A DNA stretch of 64,000 bases from Bosea sp. 124 (GTDB lineage Bacteria > Pseudomonadota > Alphaproteobacteria > Rhizobiales > Beijerinckiaceae): the NCBI RefSeq assembly GCF_003046175.1, contig NZ_PZZM01000001.1, positions 1 through 64,000 of the forward strand, written 5' to 3'. Position numbers and translations under genes: made by a program. Under the pieces are notes generated by a model. The model made no database searches. It was not told the origin of the DNA and saw nothing but the letters and a program-made list of their open reading frames with translations. Positions 58,168-64,000 of the stretch are shown here, one piece after another. How positions within the stretch are numbered: position 1 is the first letter of the stretch; every line of letters begins with the position of its first letter.

Positions 58168-58560
58168 CTACTGGATGATGCCGCGCTTGATCATGCCGTC
58201 GATATCGCAGCGGCAAGCCGAGCCCACCGGGAGCGGCTGCGTCTGGCAGGCGCCGCGCGACGTCGCGCAGTAGTCGCCAAAGCGCCGGCCGCGCGGCCGG
58301 TAGGGCTGCTCGTCATAGCCGTAGCGCGGACGCCGATCGTCATAGCCACGCTCATAGCCATAAGGCTCGGGCTGATAGCGCTGACGCGGCTGGGGCTGGG
58401 GCTGGGGCTGGCGATAGCCGGGAGGCGGCGCCTGATAGCGATAGCCCGGCGGTGGAGCCGAGGGGGCATCCTGCGCCACCTGATAATCCTGCGCCCCTGC
58501 CGAGGCCACGGACAAAAGCGCCGCAGCGGCGACGGCCATGAGTGTCAGCTTGCGGAACAT
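58168..58560 (-). CDS. Secreted proline/tyrosine-rich protein with C-terminal cysteines
   Basis: A 130-residue exported protein. Residues 1-23 are a signal peptide (MFRKLTLMAVAAAALLSVAS) with cleavage near AGAQ. The middle is low complexity, with PPPGYR repeats, a QPQPQP stretch and many tyrosines and arginines. The last 30 residues are folded-looking, with four cysteines in DYCATSRGACQTQ and SACRCDIDG and an end of MIKRGIIQ. I know no function. Like the neighbouring glycine/tyrosine-rich protein it could act in the cell envelope. The ATG at 58560 follows a GAGAAGGA box. Confidence 0.65.
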   Translation of the reverse strand: MFRKLTLMAVAAAALLSVASAGAQDYQVAQDAPSAPPPGYRYQAPPPGYRQPQPQPQPRQRYQPEPYGYERGYDDRRPRYGYDEQPYRPRGRRFGDYCATSRGACQTQPLPVGSACRCDIDGMIKRGIIQ

Positions 58561-58681
58561 CCTGCGTATCCTTCTCCCGACACCATCCGGCTGCAATCAA
58601 TGCGTGGATGGCTGGTCAGGTTCCGATTAGCAGCGCGATCATGAATGAGGGCTGAAACGAAGGCAGACCGGCCTGGCGCCG

Positions 58682-58906
58682 TCACGCCTCCTCGTCGCGT
58701 TCGCGTGGCGGCAGGCCGGTCTCGGTCTCCTCGACCGCTTCGCCGGGGATGACATAGCTGCCCTTCAGCCAGCGGCCGAGATCGATATCGGCGCATCTCG
58801 CCGAACAGAACGGTTTGTAGCGCGCCACCGCCGGCTTGCCGCAGATGGCGCAGGGCTTCACCGGGGACGGCCTTGCGGCAGGCGGCGTATTGTCGTTGTC
58901 AGTCAT
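58682..58906 (-). CDS. yacG: DNA gyrase inhibitor YacG
   Basis: A 74-residue zinc-finger protein. The four zinc cysteines are in [10 protein letters not shown] and [15 protein letters not shown], the YacG signature; the C-terminal tail is acidic and disordered. In E. coli the homologue binds GyrB and inhibits its ATPase, and the tail is thought to help. The ATG at 58906 overlaps the end of the SDR gene by eight bases. In many Rhizobiales yacG lies beside maf; here the two are 1.6 kb apart with SDR and another gene between them. Confidence 0.9.
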   Translation of the reverse strand: MTDNDNTPPAARPSPVKPCAICGKPAVARYKPFCSARCADIDLGRWLKGSYVIPGEAVEETETGLPPRERDEEA

Positions 58907-59720
58907 ATTTGAGCGTGATTCCTCCATCGACGACGAGTTCAAGGCCCGTCACGTAGCGCGCTTCATCGCTGGCCAGGAACAAGGCCGCATAAGCGACGTC
59001 CCAAGCCTCGCCCATATGGCCCATCGGGACCTGCGCGTCACGCGCCGCCCACATCGCGTCGATGTCGCCCTCGCCATAGACCTGGGCGAGGCCGGCGGAA
59101 TGCTCGATCATCGGCGTCTTCATCAGCCCGGGCAGGATCGCGTTCACACGGATCTTCTGGCGGGCGTATTGTACGGCGGTGGTCCGGGTGAGCTGGTTCA
59201 GCGCCGCCTTGGTGGCCGAGTAGCTGGCATAGGGCACGCCGGTATAGCGGATCGAGGCAATCGAGGAGATGTTGATGATCGAGCCGCCCTCCCCGCTCTC
59301 CTCGAACTGGCGCTGCATCACCGGGATGACATGCTTCATCGCCAGGAAGGCGCCGGTGAGGTTGACCCTGAAGACGCGGTCCCAGACCTCCTCGGAGAGT
59401 TCGACGACGCCGCCGACCTCGGCGATGCCGACATTGTTGTCGAGGATATCGATGCGGCCATAGCGACCGAGCGTGCGCCCCACGAGATCGGCCATGGCAT
59501 CGGCCCTGGTCACATCGGTCTCCACAGCGAAGGCCTGGCCGCCCTCGTTCTGGATGAAGGCGGCCGTCTCCTCGGCCGCGTCGCGGTTGATGTCGGCGCA
59601 GATCACCTTCGCGCCCTCGCGGGCGAAGACCGTGGCGGTGGCCTTGCCATTGCCCCAGCCGGGCCCGATCGAACCCGCTCCGGCGACGATCGCGACCTTT
59701 CCCCTCAGACGTCCGGACAT
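58899..59720 (-). CDS. Short-chain dehydrogenase/reductase
   Basis: A 273-residue classical-type SDR. The cofactor loop is [20 protein letters not shown], a glycine-rich variant of the usual TGxxxGIG, with an aspartate in ICADINRD favouring [16 protein letters not shown] is the NNAG-type motif, [20 protein letters not shown] includes the catalytic serine, and YSATKAALN is the YxxxK catalytic motif. It resembles 3-hydroxyacyl or glucose dehydrogenase-like SDRs, but the substrate is unknown. It is translated just ahead of yacG, sharing eight bases, so the two are probably co-transcribed. Confidence 0.9.
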   Translation of the reverse strand: MSGRLRGKVAIVAGAGSIGPGWGNGKATATVFAREGAKVICADINRDAAEETAAFIQNEGGQAFAVETDVTRADAMADLVGRTLGRYGRIDILDNNVGIAEVGGVVELSEEVWDRVFRVNLTGAFLAMKHVIPVMQRQFEESGEGGSIINISSIASIRYTGVPYASYSATKAALNQLTRTTAVQYARQKIRVNAILPGLMKTPMIEHSAGLAQVYGEGDIDAMWAARDAQVPMGHMGEAWDVAYAALFLASDEARYVTGLELVVDGGITLKYD

Positions 59721-59955
59721 GCGTATTCCTCCGTTCGGCGCGCCTTGTCAGGCCGGCGCGTTTTGCGGGTGCAGGATCGGGGGTTATCGGACGGGGTGCA
59801 AGGCCGGGCGAGATGGACGGGCGGTTCGCGGAACCGGAATATCCGCGAGTCATCGACGCCTGTTCACTACTGAAAAATACTGATAATTTCTTTCGGCGTC
59901 GGAATCGAACGCAGCGGCAGGCAGGCGCGCCGCTTCCTTTTCAGGAGCAAGAACC

Positions 59956-60399
59956 ATGAAGATAGCAGCAGCTTTTTCGCTCCTGATGGCCGTCCTCTTC
60001 GCCAGCATGCCGGCGGCGGCACAGTCGTCGCAACTGGGCCCGGCCACCGGCACGGTCAAGATCGAGCAGCTTCAGGTCGCCTTCATCGGCTCTGGAGCGA
60101 TCGGCGGCGGCACCCTGAAATTCCGCGGCCGCTCCTATGGCATCACCGTCGGCGGCCTCGGCATCGGCGGCATCGGCGCCTCGCGCCTGCGGGCCACCGG
60201 AACGGTCTACGGGCTAAGCAACGTCAAGGACTTCACCGGCGCCTATGTCCAGCTCCGCGAAGGCTGGGCGCTCGGCGATCAGGGCAAAGGGCGGCTCTGG
60301 CTGCGGAACACGAATGGCGTGACCCTGCGCCTGGCGACGCAACGCAAGGGCTTGCAGCTCTCGCTCGGTGCCGACGGGGTGCTCATCGGCTTCAAGTGA
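59956..60399 (+). CDS. Secreted glycine-rich hypothetical protein
   Basis: A 147-residue exported protein of unknown function. Residues 1-22 are a signal peptide (IAAAFSLLMAVLFASMPAAA). The mature domain is beta-rich with regular glycines: VAFIGSGAIGGGTLKFRGRS, GITVGGLGIGGIGASRLRAT and LQLSLGADGVLIGFK at the end. It looks like a compact barrel rather than a repeat protein; I cannot match a named family with confidence. A GATAAT (59882-59887) upstream is a possible -10 box. The 235-bp gap 59721-59955 otherwise shows nothing. Confidence 0.65.
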   Translation: MKIAAAFSLLMAVLFASMPAAAQSSQLGPATGTVKIEQLQVAFIGSGAIGGGTLKFRGRSYGITVGGLGIGGIGASRLRATGTVYGLSNVKDFTGAYVQLREGWALGDQGKGRLWLRNTNGVTLRLATQRKGLQLSLGADGVLIGFK

Positions 60400-60495
60400 T
60401 TTCCCGACATCCGGCGGCGACGCCGCGGCGAGCGATGCCGCTGCCGGAGGCGGACATTTCCCGGACAGTCGGATGGCAAGCCGACAGGAATGAAT

Positions 60496-60520
60496 CAGTC
60501 GCGACAGCCTGTCGCGACTG
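60496..60520. repeat. Perfect 25-bp palindrome between convergent genes
   Basis: CAGTCGCGACAG (60496-60507) and CTGTCGCGACTG (60509-60520) are perfect inverted repeats around a single C. It lies four bases past the maf stop on one strand and 97 bases past the stop of the secreted protein gene on the other. No T-run follows. It might be a two-way terminator or a protein-binding palindrome. Confidence 0.6.
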
Positions 60521-60524
60521 GCCC

Positions 60525-61133
60525 TTACCCCACATTCATCCAGCCGAAGCGGACAGGAAAGCCCTCGCCGCCGAGCAGGTTGACCGTCTCGTGCAGCGGC
60601 AGGCCGACGACGGCGGTGTAGGAGCCGACGAGCTTGACCACGAAGGAGCCGGCGATGCCCTGGATGGCGTAGCCGCCGGCCTTGCCGCGCCACTCGCCCG
60701 AGGCGAGATAGGTCTCGATGTCCTCGGTCGAGAGCCGCTTGAAGCGCAGTCTGGTCTCGACCACCCGCTCGCGGATCGCTCCGCCCGGCGTCACCAGCGC
60801 GACCGAGGTGTAGACCCGGTGCGCACGGCCCGAAAGCAGGCGCAGGCAGGCGGCGGCCTCGTCGACGATCTCGGCCTTGGGCAGGATACGGCGCCCCACC
60901 GCGACGACGGTATCGGCGGCGATGATGTAGCAGCCTTCGAGATCGGGGCGGCTGGCCGCGCCGATTCGGGCTGCCTGGGCCTTCTCGCGGGCGAGCCGGC
61001 GGGAGAGGTCGCGCGGGCGCTCGCCCTTCAGCGGTGTCTCGTCGAGATCGGTCGGCAGCAGCGCATCGGGTTTCAGCCCGGCCTGCTCCAGCAAGGCCAG
61101 GCGACGCGGCGAGGCCGAGGCCAGCACCAGCAT
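60525..61133 (-). CDS. maf: Maf-family nucleotide pyrophosphatase
   Basis: A 202-residue nucleoside triphosphate pyrophosphatase that cleaves non-canonical or pyrimidine NTPs. Characteristic: [19 protein letters not shown] at the start, the substrate loop [39 protein letters not shown] (catalytic aspartate and lysine) and [20 protein letters not shown]. Length is normal for Maf. The start at 61133 fits the conserved N-terminus; the frame runs further upstream but without similarity. It converges on the secreted protein gene at 59956, with the palindrome at 60496 between them. Confidence 0.9.
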   Translation of the reverse strand: MLVLASASPRRLALLEQAGLKPDALLPTDLDETPLKGERPRDLSRRLAREKAQAARIGAASRPDLEGCYIIAADTVVAVGRRILPKAEIVDEAAACLRLLSGRAHRVYTSVALVTPGGAIRERVVETRLRFKRLSTEDIETYLASGEWRGKAGGYAIQGIAGSFVVKLVGSYTAVVGLPLHETVNLLGGEGFPVRFGWMNVG

Positions 61134-61226
61134 CGGCCGCCAGCCGGGGTGTTTGGGAGAGGCGAAGAAGCTCAAGGGCAGCCCGATACGGTTCCGGCGG
61201 CCGGGACGCCGCGCTGTGCAACAGGC

Positions 61227-61260
61227 TCTAGAGCATTTTCGGCGATGGATAAATCCGCCC
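61227..61260. repeat. Partial Rhizobiales-type palindromic repeat
   Basis: CTCTAGAGCATTTTCGGCGA shares its first part with the element at 28092 (CTAGAGCATTTTCGAGCGAA) and then diverges. It lies in the 327-bp gap 61134-61460, where I see no gene, RNA or terminator; GTTGCAAC at 61271-61278 is a short palindrome. The gap must hold the promoters of maf and of the phasin-like gene. Confidence 0.4.
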
Positions 61261-61460
61261 GTTTCGTGTTGCAACAGACGCGGGACATTGCCACGAAAGC
61301 GGGCGCGTCATTCACCTTGCGCATAAATAGGGCAGCCCCTCACCGCCTACCGCATTGCACAACGGGTCGGAACCCGCCACATTGCAGGGCTGACCTCGTG
61401 GCCGCCTTGCGGATGCACCCATCAGCCAACCTCTCCCGAAGTCCCGGAGTTTCCCAACCC

Positions 61461-61844
61461 ATGGCCCGATCGAGCAGAAAGCCGCGTGCCGCGACGGCCG
61501 CGGGAGGTGAAGCGCAGGCGCTCGCCAGCAGGATGATGAGCCTGCACGCCGATGCCGGACTGACGATCGCGATGCGCATGCCGCTGCTGGTGAGAGGCGC
61601 GCTCGGTGACAGCCATGGCCAGCGTGAGGCGGCCAAGGCCGTCAGCGAAAAGGTCTCGGCCGTGATGGAGAGTGGTTTCGCTGCCGGTCACGCCACGGCG
61701 ATGTTCTGGTGGGGCATGGCGCTCAACCCGCTCGCCCGCATCGATCTGGCCGCGGAGGCCGTCAAGGTCGCCCACAGCACGCTGGAGCCGTTCTCGAAGC
61801 GCACCAGCGCCAATGTGGCGCGGCTGACCAGCCGCAAGCGCTGA
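61461..61844 (+). CDS. Phasin-like hypothetical protein
   Basis: A 127-residue soluble protein, basic at both ends and helical in the middle. The sequence QREAAKAVSEKVSAVMESGF and RIDLAAEAVKVAHSTLEPFS recalls phasin-type helices (proteins coating polyhydroxybutyrate granules), with SANVARLTSRKR at the end. The match is of style only. It could equally be a family of short DNA- or granule-binding proteins. Ethylmalonyl-CoA pathway genes in the window imply polyhydroxybutyrate metabolism, which is compatible. The ATG at 61461 is the natural start of the reading. Confidence 0.5.
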   Translation: MARSSRKPRAATAAGGEAQALASRMMSLHADAGLTIAMRMPLLVRGALGDSHGQREAAKAVSEKVSAVMESGFAAGHATAMFWWGMALNPLARIDLAAEAVKVAHSTLEPFSKRTSANVARLTSRKR

Positions 61845-61872
61845 AAGCCGAAGCCTTCAGGCCCGGGTTTCG

Positions 61873-62709
61873 TCAGGCTCCTTCGGCCGGCGCTTCCAGC
61901 GGCTCTGCCGCAGCGGCGGCGTGCTCGCGCTCGAGCTTGCGGTAGCGCGCCACGCTGAGCGGGATCAAGGCGAGATAGGTGATGACGACCAGCGCCAGCA
62001 TCTCGAACGGATAGGCGAAGAGCAGCCCCGCCACCACCACCACCGCGACGAAGATCGGCAGCACCCGGTCGCGCGGCACGCGGGTGCCCAGCGTCTTGCC
62101 GGCATAGCAGGGGATGCGCGAGATCGTCAGGAAGGCGATGAACAGGATATAGGCGCCGACCGGCACCGCGCCGTAATCCTGCACCGGCACGCCGATGAAA
62201 TGCAGGTAGAGCGGCAGCATCGCGGTGATCGCGCCCGCAGGGGCCGGCATGCCGACGAAGAAGTTCTTCTGCCATTCGGGGCGATTCGGATCGTCGATCA
62301 TGACGTTGAAGCGCGCGAGCCGGAGTGCCATGGCGCAGGCCAAGGTCAGCACGATGATCCAGCCGAAGGAGCGCAGGTCGTGCAGGACGAAGATCCACAG
62401 CACATAGCCGGTGGCGACGCCGAAATTGACGAAGTCCGACAGCGAATCGAGCTCGGCACCGAAGCGCGAGGTGCCCTTGAGCATCCGCGCGAGGCGGCCG
62501 TCGACGCCATCGAGCGCGGCTGCGATCAGGATGCAGATCGTCGCCGTCTCGAGCTTGCCCTCGACGACGAGGCGCATCGCGGTCAGCCCGAGGCAGAGCG
62601 CCAGCAGGGTGATGACGTTGGGCGCGATCAGCCGGAACGGGATCGGCTTGAAGCGGGCGCGCTTCGATTCGACGCGCTCGGGCTCGAAGGGGGGAAAGAG
62701 ATCGCTCAT
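61873..62709 (-). CDS. pssA: CDP-diacylglycerol-serine O-phosphatidyltransferase
   Basis: A 278-residue membrane enzyme making phosphatidylserine from CDP-diacylglycerol and serine. The CDP-alcohol phosphotransferase motif is DGVDGRLARMLKGTSRFGAE followed by LDSLSD (about 66-91), with eight hydrophobic helices. IAPNVITLLALCLGLTAMRL is the usual first helix. This is the short, membrane-type PssA of alphaproteobacteria and Gram-positives. It lies 85 bp downstream of psd on the same strand, and the two would run in sequence to phosphatidylethanolamine. Confidence 0.95.
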   Translation of the reverse strand: MSDLFPPFEPERVESKRARFKPIPFRLIAPNVITLLALCLGLTAMRLVVEGKLETATICILIAAALDGVDGRLARMLKGTSRFGAELDSLSDFVNFGVATGYVLWIFVLHDLRSFGWIIVLTLACAMALRLARFNVMIDDPNRPEWQKNFFVGMPAPAGAITAMLPLYLHFIGVPVQDYGAVPVGAYILFIAFLTISRIPCYAGKTLGTRVPRDRVLPIFVAVVVVAGLLFAYPFEMLALVVITYLALIPLSVARYRKLEREHAAAAAEPLEAPAEGA

Positions 62710-62750
62710 GCGAGCCGGAATACGCGGTTTCGGGGGCGGAGGCTAGGTGG

Positions 62751-62785
62751 CTCTTCCCTTCTCCCCTTACGGCAGAAGGGAAGAG
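62751..62785. repeat. Perfect 12-bp inverted repeat between psd and pssA
   Basis: CTCTTCCCTTCT (62751-62762) and AGAAGGGAAGAG (62774-62785) form a perfect stem with an 11-base loop. It lies nine bases past the psd stop on the minus strand and 41 bases before the pssA start. It resembles GC-rich REP elements elsewhere in the window and may tune the expression ratio of the two genes. Confidence 0.6.
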
Positions 62786-62794
62786 GGGAGCCCC

Positions 62795-63496
62795 TCAAAT
62801 CCCGCGGAACATCCGCGGCGCCGGCTCGCTGCCGGCGAAATCGGCCAGCACCGTCTCGCCCGCGAAGGCGGTCTGGCCCTCGCCGACCAGCGGCACGACG
62901 CCGAGCGGCAGGTAGACATCGACGCGCGAGCCGAAGCGGATCAGGCCGAAGCGCTCGCCGGTGCCGATGACGTCGCCCTCCTTGACGAAGGGCACGATGC
63001 GGCGCGCGATCAGGCCAGCGATCTGGACGACGCCGACGATGCCGGCCGTGGTCTCGATCGCGAGTGCGTTGCGCTCGTTGTCGTCGCTCGCCTTGTCGAG
63101 CTCGGCATTGAGGAACAGGCCCGGCGTATAGGCCATCTTGACGATGCGGCCGGGAACCGGGGCACGGTTCACATGGCAGTCGAAGACGTTCATGAAGATC
63201 GAGATGCGCGTCATCGGCTCAGCCGGGAGGTTGAGCTCCGGCGGCGGCAGGGCCGAGGCGATCTGGCTGACGCGGCCATCCGCCGGCGAAATCACCAACC
63301 CCTCGCGCTGCGGCGTGATCCGGATCGGATCACGGAAGAAATAGCAGATCCAGAGCGTGATGATCGAGCCGATCCAGCCGAAGGGCGACCAGAGATTGGC
63401 GAGCACGATCGTCGCGACCAGCGCGATGGCGATGAAGACGTAACCTTCCTTGTGGATGGGCACGATCACCTTGCGGACGGAATCGACGAGCGACAT
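62795..63496 (-). CDS. psd: Phosphatidylserine decarboxylase proenzyme
   Basis: A 233-residue, short-form archaeal/alphaproteobacterial-type enzyme that makes phosphatidylethanolamine. A hydrophobic N-terminal segment ([18 protein letters not shown] and [13 protein letters not shown]) anchors it in the membrane. [15 protein letters not shown] and [16 protein letters not shown] are the family core, and the self-cleavage site giving the pyruvoyl group is in [13 protein letters not shown] (Gly-Ser). The ATG at 63496 is used since the conserved N-terminus [11 protein letters not shown] starts there. Product passes after PssA. Confidence 0.95.
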   Translation of the reverse strand: MSLVDSVRKVIVPIHKEGYVFIAIALVATIVLANLWSPFGWIGSIITLWICYFFRDPIRITPQREGLVISPADGRVSQIASALPPPELNLPAEPMTRISIFMNVFDCHVNRAPVPGRIVKMAYTPGLFLNAELDKASDDNERNALAIETTAGIVGVVQIAGLIARRIVPFVKEGDVIGTGERFGLIRFGSRVDVYLPLGVVPLVGEGQTAFAGETVLADFAGSEPAPRMFRGI

Positions 63497-63635
63497 GGCT
63501 AAAGTTCCGTGATGTGGCTGGCGCGGTATCCGCGCATGTGGCTGCGACCTGTGGCGGAATGACCTCCGCACGCTTTGGACGCGTGGTGTAGGGGGTTCGG
63601 AGCCGCGGGGAAAGGGGTCTGCGGCAGCTTGTCCC

Positions 63636-64000
63636 TTATCCGCCCGGGCAGTGCTGCACGAGATCGGCGAGTGCGCGCCGGCTCGCCGTGAGATCGAAGG
63701 TCGCGGAAGCGGTATGGCCGTTGGCGGCCGGAACCGAAACCACCAGCCGCGCCGTGGTGAGCACGAGTTCCAGCAACGGCATCGGAGACGACAGGTGGAT
63801 GGCGTGATCGTCGCCGACAACGCCATCGATCGCGCTCAAAGGCCGAGCATCGGGCTGCAGCGCCAGCGTTGCGCTCCGCCGCGTGGGCCCAAAAAGCCGC
63901 TCCTCTGTCAACGGAACGAACGCAGCCGAGAGATTGGCGTCGATGCAGCGAATGGCCAGGCCAAAGGGCGACTTCTTGCCGGAGACGATGGCGGCGACGT
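63636..64000 (-). CDS. Hypothetical protein, partial, runs off the right edge
   Basis: The stop is at 63636 and the frame stays open to base 64000, so at least 121 residues are visible and the N-terminus is missing. A TTG at 63911 could start a 91-residue form, but the upstream reading ([20 protein letters not shown] and onward) continues naturally. Visible segments are [20 protein letters not shown] and [20 protein letters not shown], a strand-then-helix pattern with a final HCPGG. I recognise no family. The psd-side gap, 63497-63635, shows nothing. Confidence 0.5.
   Translation of the reverse strand, partial: VAAIVSGKKSPFGLAIRCIDANLSAAFVPLTEERLFGPTRRSATLALQPDARPLSAIDGVVGDDHAIHLSSPMPLLELVLTTARLVVSVPAANGHTASATFDLTASRRALADLVQHCPGG

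Overview
The window reads as a chromosomal segment of a GC-rich alphaproteobacterium of the order Hyphomicrobiales (Rhizobiales). Support comes from the ethylmalonyl-CoA pathway enzymes (mcd and ccr), the yacG/maf and pssA/psd groupings, an Irr-type iron box, dense 4-nt overlapping operons and Rhizobiales-style palindromic intergenic repeats. Bosea or a close relative is my guess at genus level and rests on overall impression only. I see no insertion sequence, prophage, CRISPR array, origin or integrase.

Layout. 1-2.6 kb: single metabolic genes (hydratase-like, VOC protein, DUF4142, DHFR-like). 2.7-12.8 kb: a LysR gene, then a same-strand cluster with an NAD-type shikimate/quinate dehydrogenase, a five-gene branched-chain-amino-acid-type ABC importer, a Gfo/Idh/MocA oxidoreductase and a QuiC-type 3-dehydroshikimate dehydratase fused to an HPPD-like domain. 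I read this as quinate/shikimate uptake and conversion to protocatechuate. 12.8-13.4 kb: a HigB/HigA-type toxin-antitoxin pair. 13.6-18.1 kb: CpdB, cytochrome b561 behind an Irr-like box, an HD-GYP protein and a SIMPL protein. 18.2-23.6 kb: mcd, an EamA permease, a GST and ccr. 23.6-27.2 kb: ubiG, lysC and a soluble chemoreceptor. 27.3-36.5 kb: a metallophosphoesterase, a Ser/Thr kinase-universal stress protein fusion, an APH-type kinase plus acyl-CoA dehydrogenase pair, a DCC protein, an old yellow enzyme, an AEC transporter and an M32 carboxypeptidase.

36.5-43.0 kb: a divergent LysR gene and an RND efflux operon whose first gene encodes an alpha/beta-hydrolase that lacks the nucleophile serine. 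43.2-50.9 kb: a minus-strand operon joining a polyamine-type ABC importer to a three-subunit FAD/[2Fe-2S] amine or imino-acid dehydrogenase (HcnABC/opine oxidase/hydroxyproline dehydrogenase type), with a divergent IclR gene. 51-55.4 kb: a DUF3616 protein, a SelW-like protein and the thiOSGE operon under a TPP riboswitch. 55.4-64 kb: an enolase-superfamily enzyme, tRNA-Ser(GCT), tRNA-Phe(GAA), several small secreted proteins, yacG, an SDR, maf, pssA, psd and a partial gene at the right edge.

Most genes look ordinary. The points I would follow up are the riboswitch with two visibly exclusive pairings at 55.2-55.35 kb, the pseudo-hydrolase in the efflux operon, the kinase-Usp fusion, the inverted repeat pairs on both sides of the second ABC ATPase gene, and the Irr-like box.
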